Shown here in pieces: positions 53,015 through 64,000 of a stretch of DNA of 64,000 nucleotides. Below the pieces are notes generated by a model. That model was given only the letters and a program-made list of their open reading frames with translations. It was not told the DNA's origin and did no database searches. The translations under genes and the position numbers were made by a program. Positions within the stretch are counted from its first letter, which is position 1; every line of letters starts with the position of its first letter. Source of the stretch: Acestrorhynchus altus (Eukaryota; Chordata; Actinopteri; Characiformes; Acestrorhynchidae); NCBI GenBank assembly GCA_034509495.1, contig CM067507.1:22865530-22929529 (forward strand), written 5' to 3'.

Positions 53015-53922
53015 ATGCTCCTTAAATAATCAAGCATTGCCACTAATACTTGGTTGCCTCATCTGATCTATAAATGGATCCAGAAACCACGTCATACATC
53101 TAGTCCTATCCATGTAGGTTTATTGAGGATAACTTAGCATTTACCACACACCTCTCCACAAATATCCCAGCCTGTACAGCATGGACAATGCTGCGGAAAC
53201 GTGGCTTCTCCTCCGACCGCCTCAGCATCAGCCCCATCTGCCGTGTGAAGGTGGAGGCCAGCCAGTCCCGAACCTCTGAGGGCACAGAGTCAGACTGGAT
53301 GTCACTGAGCTCATCCTCTGTGTCCACCAGTCGCCTGTGGGAGGACACACACGTACACACATATAGACACAAAGGAGAGGAGGTGATCAGTGTCTGCAGG
53401 GAATGACCAAACAACTCACATCACTCTAAATCCCATCTGAGGCAGCTCAAGACAAGATGGCTCCAAGCATGGGAGATCACACAAGTGGCACAGACACACC
53501 AAGAGAAAGATGTGTGGTCAGATTAGGACACTGAACACATGCAGTCATTCACTTGTCTTCTCTCCATCTCATAACATCGAGGCTTAGAGCAGGGCTGGCC
53601 AGTGGGTTTGTTTAGAGAGCTCAATAACATTTATGTTTGCCCCTATGTGCCTGGCGCTCTGCCACTACTCAGTACACTTCTACAGCACTGCAGATGAAGA
53701 GTGAGGGCTGATAAGTAACTGGTCAGCTGACACATTCATTCCAGATGAAAGCCTTTTGAGACCATTTAATATAAACACTTATCGTATGACTAATTCAGAG
53801 CACTCTACCGTGTCTCCTCGATGTACACTGACTCCAGTACAGAAGCGGCATACTCCAGGTTCTTCTTCAGGTCCACAACAGATGCTTCTCCACGTTCCAG
53901 CTGTTTTACAAGACATCGCAAC
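35576..53922 (-). CDS. pde1c: pde1c, Ca2+/calmodulin-dependent 3',5'-cyclic nucleotide phosphodiesterase 1C, last 15 coding exons (5' end outside window)
   Basis: Hydrolyses cAMP and cGMP to the 5'-monophosphates, stimulated by Ca2+/calmodulin. Exons in transcript order: 53922-53809, 53334-53152, 51441-51375, 49877-49761, 48849-48709, 45836-45736, 45632-45504, 45140-45039, 44948-44828, 42171-42090, 41970-41850, 38974-38814, 37365-37039, 36514-36452, 35670-35576. All junctions are GT/AG and all phases agree; 640 codons precede the TAA (35578-35576). The protein is near-identical in pattern to vertebrate PDE1C through the catalytic domain. The first exons (N-terminus and first calmodulin site) are missing; the family sequence SPEVLVKTSFR was not found up to 64 kb. 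Which teleost paralogue (a or b) cannot be decided. Confidence 0.95.
37711..37976. mobile_element. Tc1-type MITE with inverted ends
   Basis: Left end tacagtgcatctgga and right end (rc tacagtgtatctgga) form inverted termini. The interior (ccctcataattctacacaca, atgtggaaaaagtgaag) matches the non-coding fish Tc1 MITEs. It lies in the pde1c intron between the 161- and 327-nt exons. Confidence 0.7.
37990..38470. mobile_element. Degenerate Tc1-like element fragment
   Basis: Phrases such as ggattaaggtcaagacttgg, tgatggccaatcatcctggc, ccagatgcagcaaaacaggc and accacagtgtttcaca parallel the catalytic-core region of the relic at 12.6 kb (tggcccaaatgcagcaaaac). No open frame remains. Confidence 0.6.
38505..38722 (+). 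mobile_element. Interspersed repeat, family 2 (non-LTR-like 3' end)
   Basis: Runs from cttcaaacgcagactgaaga to gtcgctctggataagggagt, ctgctaaatgcc and a tail of aatgtaaatgtaaatg. The short AAATGT tail repeat suggests a retrotransposed 3' end. A second, inverted and longer copy is at 61.64-62.03 kb. Confidence 0.6.
39984..40233. mobile_element. Fold-back MITE-like element
   Basis: Segment 39984-40042 (cccacacttcagttcaaatc, then gtcaaaatcta) is mirrored imperfectly at about 40070-40127. The right end reads tacttttatccacatagtgt, the reverse of the family 1 terminus seen at 4821. It lies in a pde1c intron and is non-coding. Confidence 0.55.
41304..41330. repeat. (GAT)n microsatellite
   Basis: GAT trinucleotide run of 9 units in a pde1c intron. 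Confidence 0.9.
42440..43260 (-). mobile_element. Tc1/mariner-like transposase relic A
   Basis: Starts with atcaagaatctcagattatt and carries phrases of a minus-strand transposase gene (aagtcctgctggaaaaacaa, cagtggaccaacatcagcag, ctctccactcttcctccaga). Stops in all frames show it is dead. A related copy in the opposite orientation is at 46.55-47.37 kb. It lies in the pde1c intron between the 121- and 82-nt exons. Confidence 0.65.
43490..43860. promoter_or_regulatory. pde1c: Low-repeat intronic stretch, candidate conserved element
   Basis: About 370 bases of non-repetitive sequence with several homeodomain-type cores (attaatatgattag, ccttaattagtttg, gaaattaagctaaat) in the 2.7-kb intron between catalytic exons. 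It stands out from the repeat-rich flanks. Enhancer function is a guess. Confidence 0.2.
46235..46270 (-). other. G-rich tract on the pde1c transcript strand
   Basis: The plus strand has C runs of 5, 11 and 10 bases with short gaps, so the transcribed intron would carry matching G runs able to form a quadruplex. It is also a place where read errors are likely. Confidence 0.6.
46550..47375 (+). mobile_element. Tc1/mariner-like transposase relic B
   Basis: Plus-strand copy of the family at 42.4 kb. An open piece (46943-47212) encodes SEHQEPPHTDVSGKAAAF, then KHRHDQKCLSFAKEKKNWTV and SQCSKVILQMKVFAF, like the transposase region before the second catalytic Asp. The right end ccacaatattctaattccct echoes the left end of copy A. 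It is broken by stops and lies in the pde1c intron between the 141- and 101-nt exons. Confidence 0.65.
49164..49243. repeat. (AAT)n microsatellite
   Basis: AAT run of about 26 units with two GAT interruptions, in a pde1c intron. Confidence 0.95.
50209..50240. repeat. (GA)n microsatellite
   Basis: GA run of about 16 units in a pde1c intron. Confidence 0.92.
52961..53016. repeat. (AAAT)n microsatellite
   Basis: AAAT run of 14 units, 135 bases after the 183-nt pde1c exon. Confidence 0.95.
53152..53922 (-). other. pde1c: pde1c N-terminal regulatory exons in window
   Basis: The 114-nt exon (53922-53809) encodes LVKQLERGEASVVDLKKNLE and YAASVLESVYIEETR. The 183-nt exon (53334-53152) encodes LVDTEDELSDIQSDSVPSEV and RDWLASTFTRQMGLMLRRSE, ending AVQAGIFVER. 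In PDE1 enzymes this part holds the auto-inhibitory and second calmodulin-responsive region before the catalytic domain. The first exon begins two bases into a codon, so at least one coding exon lies further right. Confidence 0.93.
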
Positions 53923-54583
53923 CTGAGATCAAGCACAAGCACATGAATGCCATGTCAGTAGGAGAAGATAAAAATGGAGATAGCTATTTGCAGTGGTGAT
54001 ATACAGCCTGTTTTAATAAAGGCCATTTCCATTTAAAAGCAAAATGTCAGTAAAATGGCAAAAGAGAACTTTAATGTTCCTCACATGCACAAGTTCCTGG
54101 TCAGGGAAGACCTATCTGAGCCTGTTGCCACAGGGTTTGTGTGAGTAAAAATAGCCCTAAAGCATTGTGCCTCCAGGCCTAATAAAGATTGCATACTGGG
54201 TCACGATGGGCTGCTGCCTCCTGTAAATGTTTACGACCCATGAATTAATGTCATGTTCTTCCATACATGAACATAAATACCACTGGCTATATCCAGCAAG
54301 CAATCTCTACTCTCTCTATTCACACAGCTAACAAATCAATGACATCAGTGAAGCCCTGAGCATTTCCATATGGCTTAATCTTTCTGAGAAATGGGACACT
54401 TGCTTGTTTATTGTTTCTTCCAAAATTAAGGGTATTCATTTCCTGCTCTAATTGGAGTAACTGGCTCTACTGTCCATTGGAAACTTTCTACTAGATTGCT
54501 GTGAAGATTTGATTGCCATCAGCAAAAGGAGCATTAGTGAGGTCAGGACGCTGGATGATCACCATCCCACCTCATGCTCAACT

Positions 54584-54862
54584 CATCCCAAAAGTTCTGG
54601 ATGGCCACCATTTCAGAAGTAACAGCTCCACTGCTCCATAGCTCAGTGCTGGGGGGCTTTATACTCATAGTGCCTGACATTAGGCATTATGTCAATAGGT
54701 TCATGTTCATTTGCTCCAGAGAGCCCTATTCAACTGATAATAGTTCTCTACAGGGACTAAGCAAACTGTGTGCATTTGCACATCAGTGTGAGCAATGGGT
54801 GCAACATAATGTGGCTGAATGCATTCATTAGAAGGCACATGGACATATAATGTTTGTAACTA
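54584..54862 (+). mobile_element. Interspersed DNA repeat, family 1, second copy
   Basis: Shares with the copy at 4.8 kb a run of ordered phrases (gctttatactcatagtgcc, gttcatgttcatttgctcca, ctctacagggactaa, gaatgcattcat) and ends near acatggacatataatg. It is in the same orientation and diverged. Confidence 0.6.
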
Positions 54863-55191
54863 TAACAGACAAATGAACAGCTTCTTTATTTTTTAGTATC
54901 GTGCTCATTCCGGTGATATCTACACCACATTGTGTTTGTCTCCGGGCAGCCGTATGTGGGTCTAGCTGGATGAAGTGTTCGTCTCTGCTGTCTCCTGAAG
55001 TGAGCGTTATGCTTTATCACTGTGTTTGAGACTGCTGTGCTCTTGTTTATGAGCTGCATTCAGCCACCCAGAGCTGACGTCTTTGCTGACGTGGAGGCTT
55101 GGATCATGGCAGCGTTGAAGGCCCCTCGGAGTAGAAGGGGGCTTACGTGATGACCCGTGTGATGAGGAACGTGTGCATGTGTGCATGTGCT

Positions 55192-55192
<1 letters not shown>

Positions 55193-55244
<52 letters not shown>

Positions 55245-55260
55245 GTGGGTGTGTGTGTGA
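55193..55260. repeat. (GT)n microsatellite
   Basis: GT run of about 33 units with GGGT interruptions toward its right end. Confidence 0.95.
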
Positions 55261-56884
55261 GCATGTGTTTGCGAGTATGCAAGCCACACATGGGAGACAG
55301 GTTTGACCCAATTCAGGCCGCAGCTGCTTGGGCCATGCGAGGTCCAGCAGTGTATAGTGGGATGAGCTGGAGAGAGTAAGCAAGAACCAAGAGGGAGAAA
55401 GGAACCAAGCTGTTAGGACTTTTTAGAGAAAGAAAGAGGGATAATCACATATGCGCTGTCTTCAACTGAAAGGATACCCTGATGCATGTAGGACTCTGAT
55501 ATGCTTTTCTGGTTTTTGTAGGAATTTAAGACCACAAATGACATGTGGGAAAATGTTATATTGTAAAGTTGGTCCATTTGGCTAAAATGTAACATATTGA
55601 AAACTTTTTCACATTACAGAAGATTAGGAGTAATGCTACAATGGTACTATGCACAGTTTGGTATGTTTGCACAATAACACTACACAGTACAGACCCATGA
55701 TATGGCTAGCTGCATATCAGTGATATGATACAATCCATCATATTTACTGTACTGGAAACTACCTCCATTTACACCAAAAAGCAGTCAGCAAGCTCAGCCC
55801 AATTTTGTCATTTACATGAGCCAAAGGTGCCACTCTAGCCCCCTTTAATTATTGGCTGTTACTGTGTTTGACAGTTAGAAAACCTATTCCATTAGAGCAG
55901 CCAACCAACACAATTTCATCATAAAAGCTGTTCTTTGATATGGATATAGTAAGCATGTGACTTTGTTTGGGGCAAAGTGGAAAAATGTTTGGTACAAGAC
56001 CATTCACAACCCTGTTATTTTTCCTCAGAATGAAACACACTGACTTAACATTTCATTAAAGCTGCACATCATTGCTACACTGTAACAAGAACACTCAAGT
56101 CTGACCAGACAGTGTTGCAGTTTCTATTGTTATGTCATAACAAAGAGGACGCAGCTAACCTGAAAACGATCTATTCCTTTTTGTAGGGGATGTAAAATAA
56201 CAATTGATATATCAAAGCACTGTGATATTATGTGCCACAATACTGTATAATTTCTCAAAAGCACTGTATCTACTTTTAATGAATTAATATTTAAGATTCA
56301 TGACAGACAGTAGATCATTCTGTGTTGTGTTTAAACTCCTACCACTAGATATTGTACTTCGTCTCCAGATCCAACTATTCTGATTATATAAAACAGCTTT
56401 CATATCTTTTTATATAATAGCTTTTAGCCTAGTGTGGATCCCTATCTGCCTTTATGGCTTTTGCTGTTGATATTAGCACATAGAATGACACACCCAAGGC
56501 CTGGTTTGCACAGTAACCAATATTCCCATAGCAAAATCTGGAGGTGATGTTCTGCTCACTAGTATCAATGACTCATTGGCTGCAAGACTGTTATAAGAGT
56601 CCGGAATCACGCTCACAGTGGTTGATGCAAGAAATGGGAACTCGAGAAACTGAGCTAGAGTTCTGGGTAGCTTTGAATGATGATGCTTGTAAGGTCAGAG
56701 CATGAAAGAGGAAGAGAAGGGGTTGGGGCAGTAGAGGGATGCAAATCTTCATCATGAGAATGTGAGAAAGAGGAGTGGATTGGGGTCCTTCTCCCAAACT
56801 TCATTTATGATTATGGACCTGAACTGTTAGCTCTGTTGTGATTGTGCTGAACTGTCTTTTGAGGGAGGAAACACACATAATATG

Positions 56885-57325
56885 TCCAAATGTTTGCAGA
56901 CATGCCTTCTATTGAACTCATTCATCCATCCATTCATCCATCCATCCATCCAAGTTACATCCATTGCTGATGCAAATGTGCAAATGTCCACACACAGCTC
57001 ATCTAGTCAATGTACTGCAAACACAATATGATTCTCTGGAGCAAATAAACATGAACCTACTGGAACCATGCCAAAGACCAGACATGGGATAGATGAGTGT
57101 AAATCCTCCAGTTGAGTTGTGGAGCAGTTCAATGTTCTTTGGAATGATGGTGCTCCATACCTTTGTGACGTGGTAGAGTGGTGATCATCTAACACCCTGA
57201 CCCTAACATTATGGTGGCTGAATGCAGTCAACATCTAGTAGAAAGCCTTGTCAGTAGAAACAGTTAATCCAACAAAGGATTGATAAACTCAAGAGCAGAT
57301 GACCAGGTGTCCATATAATGTATGA
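56885..57325 (-). mobile_element. Interspersed DNA repeat, family 1, inverted copy
   Basis: Contains gagcaaataaacatgaacct, ccaaagaccagacatgg and ggtggctgaatgcag in inverted order relative to 4.8 kb, and ends ccaggtgtccatataatg. An ATCC run (56923-56952) interrupts it. Confidence 0.5.
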
Positions 57326-58660
57326 ACCTGCCCCCCAGCCCCTCCTGAACCAGACACTGTCAGCTTTATCATAATGGATTGACTAGGCACAAGCCCTTTA
57401 GTGCACTTGATTCAGGATTAAGGTAGACTCATGTAGGCTATTCATGCACAGGAAATTCTGCGTTCTACCTGGCTCACTAAGCTGCAGTGAGTTACCATGT
57501 GAATGGAGCGCTCATGCTTGGCTAAAAAACAGAAGCTCGGAAAGCGGGAATAAGAATGCGGTATTTGAACAATGTTATCAAAATCAGTGAGGCAGCGAAG
57601 GAACACCTTCCCCCAGCTCTCCCGGAGGAATTCCCTCTCCCAGACAAACACACAATCAATGCTGCAAGTCAATGTCATCCCATTAGAGGATTAGTGCTTG
57701 CCAGAATTCGGCCAGAGCAGAAATGATAAGAGAAAGTCTCCACCATGACTACACAATGTATGACCTTTCTTGTGGAGAGACGGGGAGAGGATGGCTGAGT
57801 TAGATAGTTATGATCAGACTTCGGCTGTTCTCTCAGAGTTGTGTGGGAATGACTAAATAGTCACTGCTGAGCTTTTGTTCAGCACATATAACTGTTATCA
57901 TTTTAGACAGAGAGCTGTGCTTGTGAAACATTGACACAGACTGTGATTGAAAATGTTGAGGAACAGGTCTGAGGTGTGTATGTGCTTAAGTGTGTGAGTG
58001 TCTGTGTGTGAGTGTGTGTGTGAGAGAGGTAGAAAGAGACAGAGATGTCTGTTCTCAGTATTGATCAATGTGAAGCACTCAAAGCCTTTCATGGGAAGTG
58101 TGGGACTTCTCCTCTTTGATGAAGCACCTGATTGCTTTTCATTCATATTGACTGCACGATGCGTGACAACAGCAGTCTCACAGCCTTGTGGTGTAAAATG
58201 CAAGGAAGCATGTCAGTGAATAAATGAGAAAGCCTCTGGAACACCACGTTTCAACCGAGATTCAAATTTCCAGACACACATGCATCACGGTTCTGTGAAT
58301 GATAATAGACATTGGGGGAAATGCTGTTGTTTCAGTGTACAGTTTAAAACAACCACTAGACAATATCAAGTGTGGAAGCGTAATCCCATCATATAAACTC
58401 ATAAACCTCTAAAGGACACGTATCCAGGTGTTTACTTGCACAGCCAGTGACCTGTCCTCATCTGCTGTGATTAGCTATGTAGCAAATGGCTTTTGACAAA
58501 GATTGCCAGATATTAAAGGAAATAATGTGTAATAGTGAGTAAGCAATGAACTAGAAAATTTCACCTCTGATTTACAAGGCAAATTACCTTTTATAAACGA
58601 TTGTAAATGTGTACATAATTTCCACATGAATAATACACAGCGATACATCTTTGTTTACTT

Positions 58661-59025
58661 ACATAGGGCTGGCTTATACATCAATATTTATATTTATATC
58701 AGGATATAAAAGAGCAAGATATGGGTTTAGGGAGATATTGTTTATATTAGTTTTCAAGTTTTAAATAACATTGTTTCAATCTTGTGGAATGCTTATTTCT
58801 GCTCCCTTGCTCTGCTCTGCCCCCTGCTCTCAGCTCCTCCTTTGCTCAGTTACTCTCTGCCCCCATTCGTACTCTCACATACACACTATGAAAGGGACAT
58901 GAGATTTTACATGTATAAAGAAAAAAATGAAGATTAAATTTCAATATGTTTACGTATCGTGTATCAACATCCAACTAAAATATATCAGGATATTATTTTT
59001 GTCCATATCACCCAGCTCTACACTG
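58661..59025. mobile_element. MITE-like element with CAG..GCTGG ends
   Basis: Left end acatagggctggcttata and right end gtccatatcacccagctcta cactg are imperfect inverted termini. The interior has the ATATCA/GATAT-rich pattern of a common fish repeat. A short related piece, caatatcgatataattgata, occurs near 14.25 kb. Confidence 0.5.
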
Positions 59026-59599
59026 CCAAAAGTCATGTGATAGCAGTATGGAAAGTGTTACTCTGCATTATCCTGCTAGTATATCCCATTATTGTGGGTG
59101 TAAATTAAGGACTGCAATGAGTGAAGCAGGCCCCAATCAATGACGTTTTAAGGCAGACCATTAAACCCAATCTATTTCATGAAAATACAGTACACCACAC
59201 ATCACTATGGAACCCCCACCAGTCTGCAAAGTTCCTTTTTGACAACTGGGGGCCATATCTTCATGGGGTCTATGCTAGACAAACTCCACCATCAGCCTGA
59301 AACCACTGGCATCAGACCATCAGACCATGACACATGTTGCCAGTCTTCTATTGTCTGGATAGTAACCTCACTAGCTCAGGTGTCATGGTGTTAACAAAGG
59401 CACTCTGGTGGGTCTTCTGCTCCCATATCCTACAGGACCATGGGGGGCCTCCTGCGTTGACTGTAGAGTTACTTGTCTGTTTGCATGGACAATTCTAGCC
59501 AGTTAGAATCATTTAGCAGCCCAGGGTGGCCGCTGCACTGTCCACTATGAGTGACAATGCCTTCTATATCACATTCCTGGTACAAATGAGTACATGTAC

Positions 59600-60060
59600 A
59601 TGCATTCAAGTACCTTTAAATAGCACCTATTGCAGGCATAGATGTGCAAATGCACACACAATTTGTTTAGTCCAGCTACAGAATAGAATAGGAGTCTCTA
59701 GAGCAAATCAGTTCTGGTCCAGGAATACCCCATGCCCTGCTTGTTTTAGCACTCTTGATCTGACTCTATGAACCGATGAGACCTTGCTGAGCTGAAATGG
59801 GTGTGTTACAGAAGGAGATCCTTAAAACAACCAGGATTGTAATTTAGGACCACGATTGAAAACCACTGCTCTAGAGCAAATAAACATGAAACTACTGGCA
59901 TTATGCTTAATGCCAGGAGTGGTCTTGTGGTGCTCCATCCAATACTTTTACGATAATTTGTCAGTACAACATCCTGTCTTCACTAACTCTCTTGTCCCTG
60001 AATGCAAACAAAACCTATAGGCAATGCTCCAAAATCTATTGGAAAGCCTTACCTGGAAAG
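59600..60060 (-). mobile_element. Interspersed DNA repeat, family 1, rearranged copies
   Basis: Two partial inverted copies lie next to each other: gtgcaaatgcacacacaatt with aggagtctctagagcaaat at 59645-59710, and ctctagagcaaataaacatg to cttttacgataatttg at 59868-59960. The intervening sequence looks like an unrelated insertion. Confidence 0.45.
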
Positions 60061-60939
60061 TAGAGACAGTTCCTCCAACAAAAGCAGAATACACTCTTCT
60101 AAATACCCTTGATTTTGGATTTCGACTCTACTTAAAATCATCTCTATTATTGTCAAGAGTAAGAAAACCTAGATAATAATATAATGTAATATACTCTATT
60201 TAACAAGAGTAATTGAGTGTAATCACCAAGTGTTTTAAGTAAATAAATAGTGTGAAGTATCACATATTGTGAATTTTCTTTGAAGAATCCTGATATTATA
60301 TTTTTATATGTCTGTAGACTGCAGAGCATTCAGGCACTATTAACAGGTGATGTGAGTGTGGATGTGTATGCTGGGCATGTAGTGTGTTTGGTGAAGCTGT
60401 AATGAATCCACAAACTGACTCCAAGATCTACAGTAAGAAAAAAAAAGATGTTATGAAGTGTGTCTCAGGAGAGACTCATGTGTAGGTGCACTCTCCCCCA
60501 CTTTACCCCTTTCCCCTCTTTCACCTCTGTAACACTGCAAGGTCACTTCTAATCCATCCTTTTATGTCCACTCCCGCACCTTCTCCTTTTTTCTATATCT
60601 CCCATCAACCTCCCTACTGTTCAGCCTTTTCCTTTAGCTTCCTCATTTCTCTCCACCTCTCTCCCTCTCCTGTGCTTCCAGACCTCTCTTTGTCCTCAGC
60701 AGTGCAAGGGCAGAGAGTAGTGCACCAGAGTCCCCAAAGAGTAAGACATTTTATCACCCTCTGATGCCTACTGGGAACATCAGCGAGCTCTACTGCACAT
60801 CTGAGGAGACCAAATGAACTTAAAGTCAACCTGAAATCAAAAAGAACCTTTTCATTTTTTACCCCATCAGCTCATGTTCCAAGTCAGATGAAGCCCAACT
60901 TATCATATAATGAAGCAAGCAAGGCTAAAGAGGCCGAAG

Positions 60940-61290
60940 AGGTTTGGTCTGAATCCACACATCCTGAGGATGTTCTACACCTGCACTGTGCACAGCATCC
61001 TGAGGAGCAGCATCACCAAAGGAGAGATGCTCTTGAAAGGAAAGGTCTGCAAAGGGCAGTGTGCATAGCTCCCAAACCTTCTGGATTTACACACCAGCCG
61101 CTTTCTGACGAAGTCCAGGAGGATTACAAAGGACTCCACCCACCTAAACCACTGCCTGATGTCAAAGCTGCCCAGTGGCAGGATGTACAGAAGCATGAAG
61201 ACAAAAACCAGCCAGTTCTAAGACAGCTTCTTCCCATAGGTCACCAGGCTGCTGTGTTTCAGTCCATAGCTGAATACAACTAATCTCACC
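60940..61290 (+). mobile_element. LINE ORF2 C-terminal fragment
   Basis: Three-frame reading gives pieces typical of the last 100 residues of fish CR1/L2-type reverse transcriptase ORFs: RMFYTCTVHSILRSSITKG, ITKDSTHLNHCLMSKLPSGR, MYRSMKTKTSQF and DSFFP, separated by stops and a frame change. The 3' end and most of the element are missing. Confidence 0.6.
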
Positions 61291-61639
61291 TGCACTTCAC
61301 TTACTATTAGAGCAGCAACTAGCTGCTCAGTTAAACTGCAACCATCAAAGACTGTCTCCCAATTAGCAGTTACTGTAACTATGCACTCACTGAGCAGGTG
61401 AAGACAAAGGAAAGTGGACAGACTTGCAGGTTTTTTGAGGATTTAATCAAAAAAGAACAAAACAGAGGATACAACAACACACAGGGCACACACGTTGACA
61501 TATTTAAACAAAACAGGACGGGAGCTAAACAGGACAGATACATGACACTCACCTTCTCACACTACAGCTTACGTTTAATTCTATACCCAGTGCACATGCA
61601 AATAGAACCCCACCCAAAATTAAATTTCTGATCTCTAAT

Positions 61640-62035
61640 TTACATTTACATTTGCTGCATGTAGCAGACGCCCTTATCCAGAGCGACTTACAAAAGTGCT
61701 TTGCTGTTCACTTAGAATATCCTTAGCTAGTAGAATGGGTCTTCAGTCTGTGTTTGAAGACAGTGAGGGACTCAGCTGTTCGGACTCCCAGGGGAAGTTC
61801 GTTCCACCATTCTGGTGCCAGAACCAAAGAGAGTCTGGATGCATGTTTTCCTTGCATCCTGAGGGATGGTGGGTCAAGCCGAGCTGTACTTGAAGCTCAA
61901 AGGGCTCTTGGTACAGCTGGAGTTTTGACCATTGCCATCATGTATGGAGGGGCTGGTCCGTTTTTGGCTTTGTAGGTCAGCATCAAGGTTTTGAATCTGA
62001 TGCGGGCAGCTACAGGAAGCTAATGAAGGGAACGC
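61640..62035 (-). mobile_element. Interspersed repeat, family 2, inverted longer copy
   Basis: Starts tttacatttacatttgctgc, then gcagacgcccttatccagag and cgacttacaaaagtgctttg, the reverse complement of the 38.5-kb copy. It continues with ggaagttcgttccaccattc and tggaggggctggtccgt, a phrase set found in many fish repeats. No intact frame. Confidence 0.6.
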
Positions 62036-64000
62036 AGCTCTTGTTGTTGTTTAGAATCAAAATATAGTAGAAAACCTTCTCCAAAGTCAAATAACAAAAA
62101 CAAGAAAAAGCCAATGATGACTCCCAGGAGGATACCCTTGATTTCAGTTTTTTAAATAAATGACTGAGCAGGTGTCCAAATATTTTTGTCATTGACAATG
62201 TATTCTGATTTCACAAACTGCTCAGAATGGACGATTGCCCTGCTTACATTTCTGCACACAGCACTGGATTGTGCAGGATGCATGTAGTTTATTAAAGATG
62301 AGCAGCTAACTGAATGACTGAACACACCTGCATTGTGCTGCCTCACACGTAGAACTCCTCTGTGAGGAAGGCTGGCTTGCCACATGACATATAATAAAAT
62401 GAGGAACTCCAGATTCTGCTTTGTCAGATGCTGGCTTGACATATCTTTGAGGCTGAAAGACGAGAAAGAAAATGTCAGGCTATTACTGTAGAAGAACAGT
62501 TTGGAGGTGCCCCGTACTGAGAGGGTGTAGCGTGGCTTCAACAGCAGAACCGTATGTATGAATCCAAAATAATGCTGACTGGGTTGTTTGTGTTGACCTT
62601 GCCTGGGCTGGTGGGCTTGTGCTTTGTTACACAGCATGCCACACACCTCCCTTATGTTCCATCACAGCCGAGGTTGTCATGGCAATGAGAGATGCAGTCT
62701 ACGTCAGACGACTGGCACATGTAGGACGGGACATATGTGTGATCCATGGGGAAGGGGCAAAACACCTTCCTGCCTCTTAGAAGGGGGAGGGCAAGATCAC
62801 AAGGGCATGCTGGGAGATAGGTTCCAGGCATGCAAGGCTTAAAGCTCTAGTCGGATGTTGTTGAAGCAGGAAAGAGGTGAGATCATTGTTGCCACTGCTC
62901 TACCTCACTACCGATCCTGCAGGGCGCTCAGAGAGGGCGGCGCTAAATTAGGCCTGAGGGGAAGAACAGTTCTGGACAAACAGGACATTCCCCTATTGTG
63001 GGGCTGCGTCCTCAGTCACCTTCTACAAGTAAAAAAAAAACTGGTCACTCTGCAGTTTCAAATATATCAGGCCACCTCAGATTCAGGTGGTTTTGGTAGC
63101 CATGAGCATGAACACACCACATTTGTGTAAATTGGATATTTTTTTGATTAACATATGAAATGAATTAAGGACAAGAAACTGCCCTAGAAGCTAAATGGCA
63201 GCCATGCAATGGTCTGGGCATGTCCGTGAGCCATTAGTTAACTTGCTTTCAAACAGTTTATATACCAAACTGACGTCTCATCCTTTATTCATTTATGTCC
63301 ACTAAATAACATACTTGGGTACCTGACAAATGGATGTTTTTTTTTCTTACACAACAAACAATGAAGAAACAGGGAAAATGCCTTTTGCAGCCTATGTTTT
63401 TAAAAAATAACTGGCACAGACCTAGTTACTGACAATACAGTCACACAAGACACGTACACCTTTTTGGCCATTCTGAATCCTTGCCATACGTAACTAACCC
63501 TGACCATGTTCCTAATTAAATAGATATATTGTTTTAATCCTTATTAACTGATTCCCCCCCCCCCCTTCAAAATAGAGCTGTTACACTACTGAAGCTGTGA
63601 ACTACTAAAAATGGACATGTTAATAGTTGGACAGCAAGTATGAAATTAATATGACATTTAAACTTACTATCCAAACTTCCCATCAGACAATGTATATGAT
63701 GTATAATGCATAATGTAATCTTTGACAAAACAATTACAACCTACAACCTGTTTAAGAATCTTATTGTCTGTCACACCACAGAACAACATTTTCATTACCA
63801 AAAAAATGAACTGTCATTATTATTGTAGGGGTTTTGTGCAATTTAAACCTTATATTGGTAAACTAAATATGTAGAAAATACTGTTAAAAACTGCAGCAAT
63901 TCCAGGAGTTACTGATTTATTTTATTAATGTTTATTTTATTAATGTTTATATTACATTCTTCATTTACATTACTGTCACACCGCATGACATTCTACATGT

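Larger units (their letters stand above)
53923..64000 (-). other. pde1c: pde1c 5' intron or upstream region
   Basis: No exon could be supported. The next pde1c exon should end in two bases of an Arg codon before a GT donor, and its family sequence (PEVLVKTSFR) was not seen. The region contains family 1 repeats, a GT microsatellite, a MITE, a LINE fragment and a family 2 repeat. Confidence 0.6.

Noticed and set aside
57442..57678. Minus-strand frame containing LRCL, as at the start of the first pde1c exon in the window
   Set aside because: Only four residues agree; there is no donor in the right phase and the rest does not resemble PDE1C.
1..64000. tRNA, rRNA, CRISPR, bacterial or viral operons
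   Set aside because: None seen; the only tRNA-like signals belong to the SINE at 26.7-27.0 kb.

Overview
The window is vertebrate genomic DNA, almost certainly from a teleost fish. Spliced genes with GT/AG introns are embedded in AT-rich DNA. The rest is full of microsatellites, Tc1-like transposon relics, a tRNA-derived SINE and short fish-type interspersed repeats. The repeats suggest an otophysan fish (characin or catfish-like), but that is inference and the species is not identified.

Four genes are readable, and their order and strands match the human 7p14 block NEUROD6(-) / ITPRID1(+) / PPP1R17(+) / PDE1C(-). (1) 0.1-1.3 kb, minus: a neurod6-like bHLH gene in a GC-rich island. Its DNA-binding domain is perfect, but the rest of the frame is broken several times. 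(2) 16.9-28.1 kb, plus: itprid1 (ccdc129). I rebuilt a 15-exon, 1047-residue frame in which every splice phase agrees; a likely 5' non-coding exon and promoter lie at about 13.8 kb. (3) 29.5-30.6 kb, plus: ppp1r17, a small three-coding-exon phosphatase inhibitor with one RKDTP site instead of the two in mammals. (4) 35.6-53.9 kb, minus: the last 15 coding exons of pde1c (640 residues). They cover part of the N-terminal regulatory region, the whole catalytic domain and the C-terminal tail. The first exons lie beyond the right edge, so 53.9-64 kb is intron or upstream sequence.

The space between genes (1.3-13.7 kb, 30.6-35.5 kb) and the introns carry microsatellites, several degenerate Tc1-like elements, MITEs, a LINE fragment and a few stretches that look like candidate enhancers. 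These include a consensus CRE upstream of neurod6 and two abutting octamer motifs at 5.39 kb.

In mammals neurod6 is a cortical neuron factor. ppp1r17 is a Purkinje-cell substrate of cGMP-dependent kinase, pde1c is a Ca2+/calmodulin-stimulated cAMP/cGMP phosphodiesterase, and the itprid1 family binds IP3 receptors. The block is therefore rich in Ca2+ and cyclic-nucleotide signalling genes. No RNA genes, CRISPR arrays, intact transposases or unknown multi-gene system were seen.
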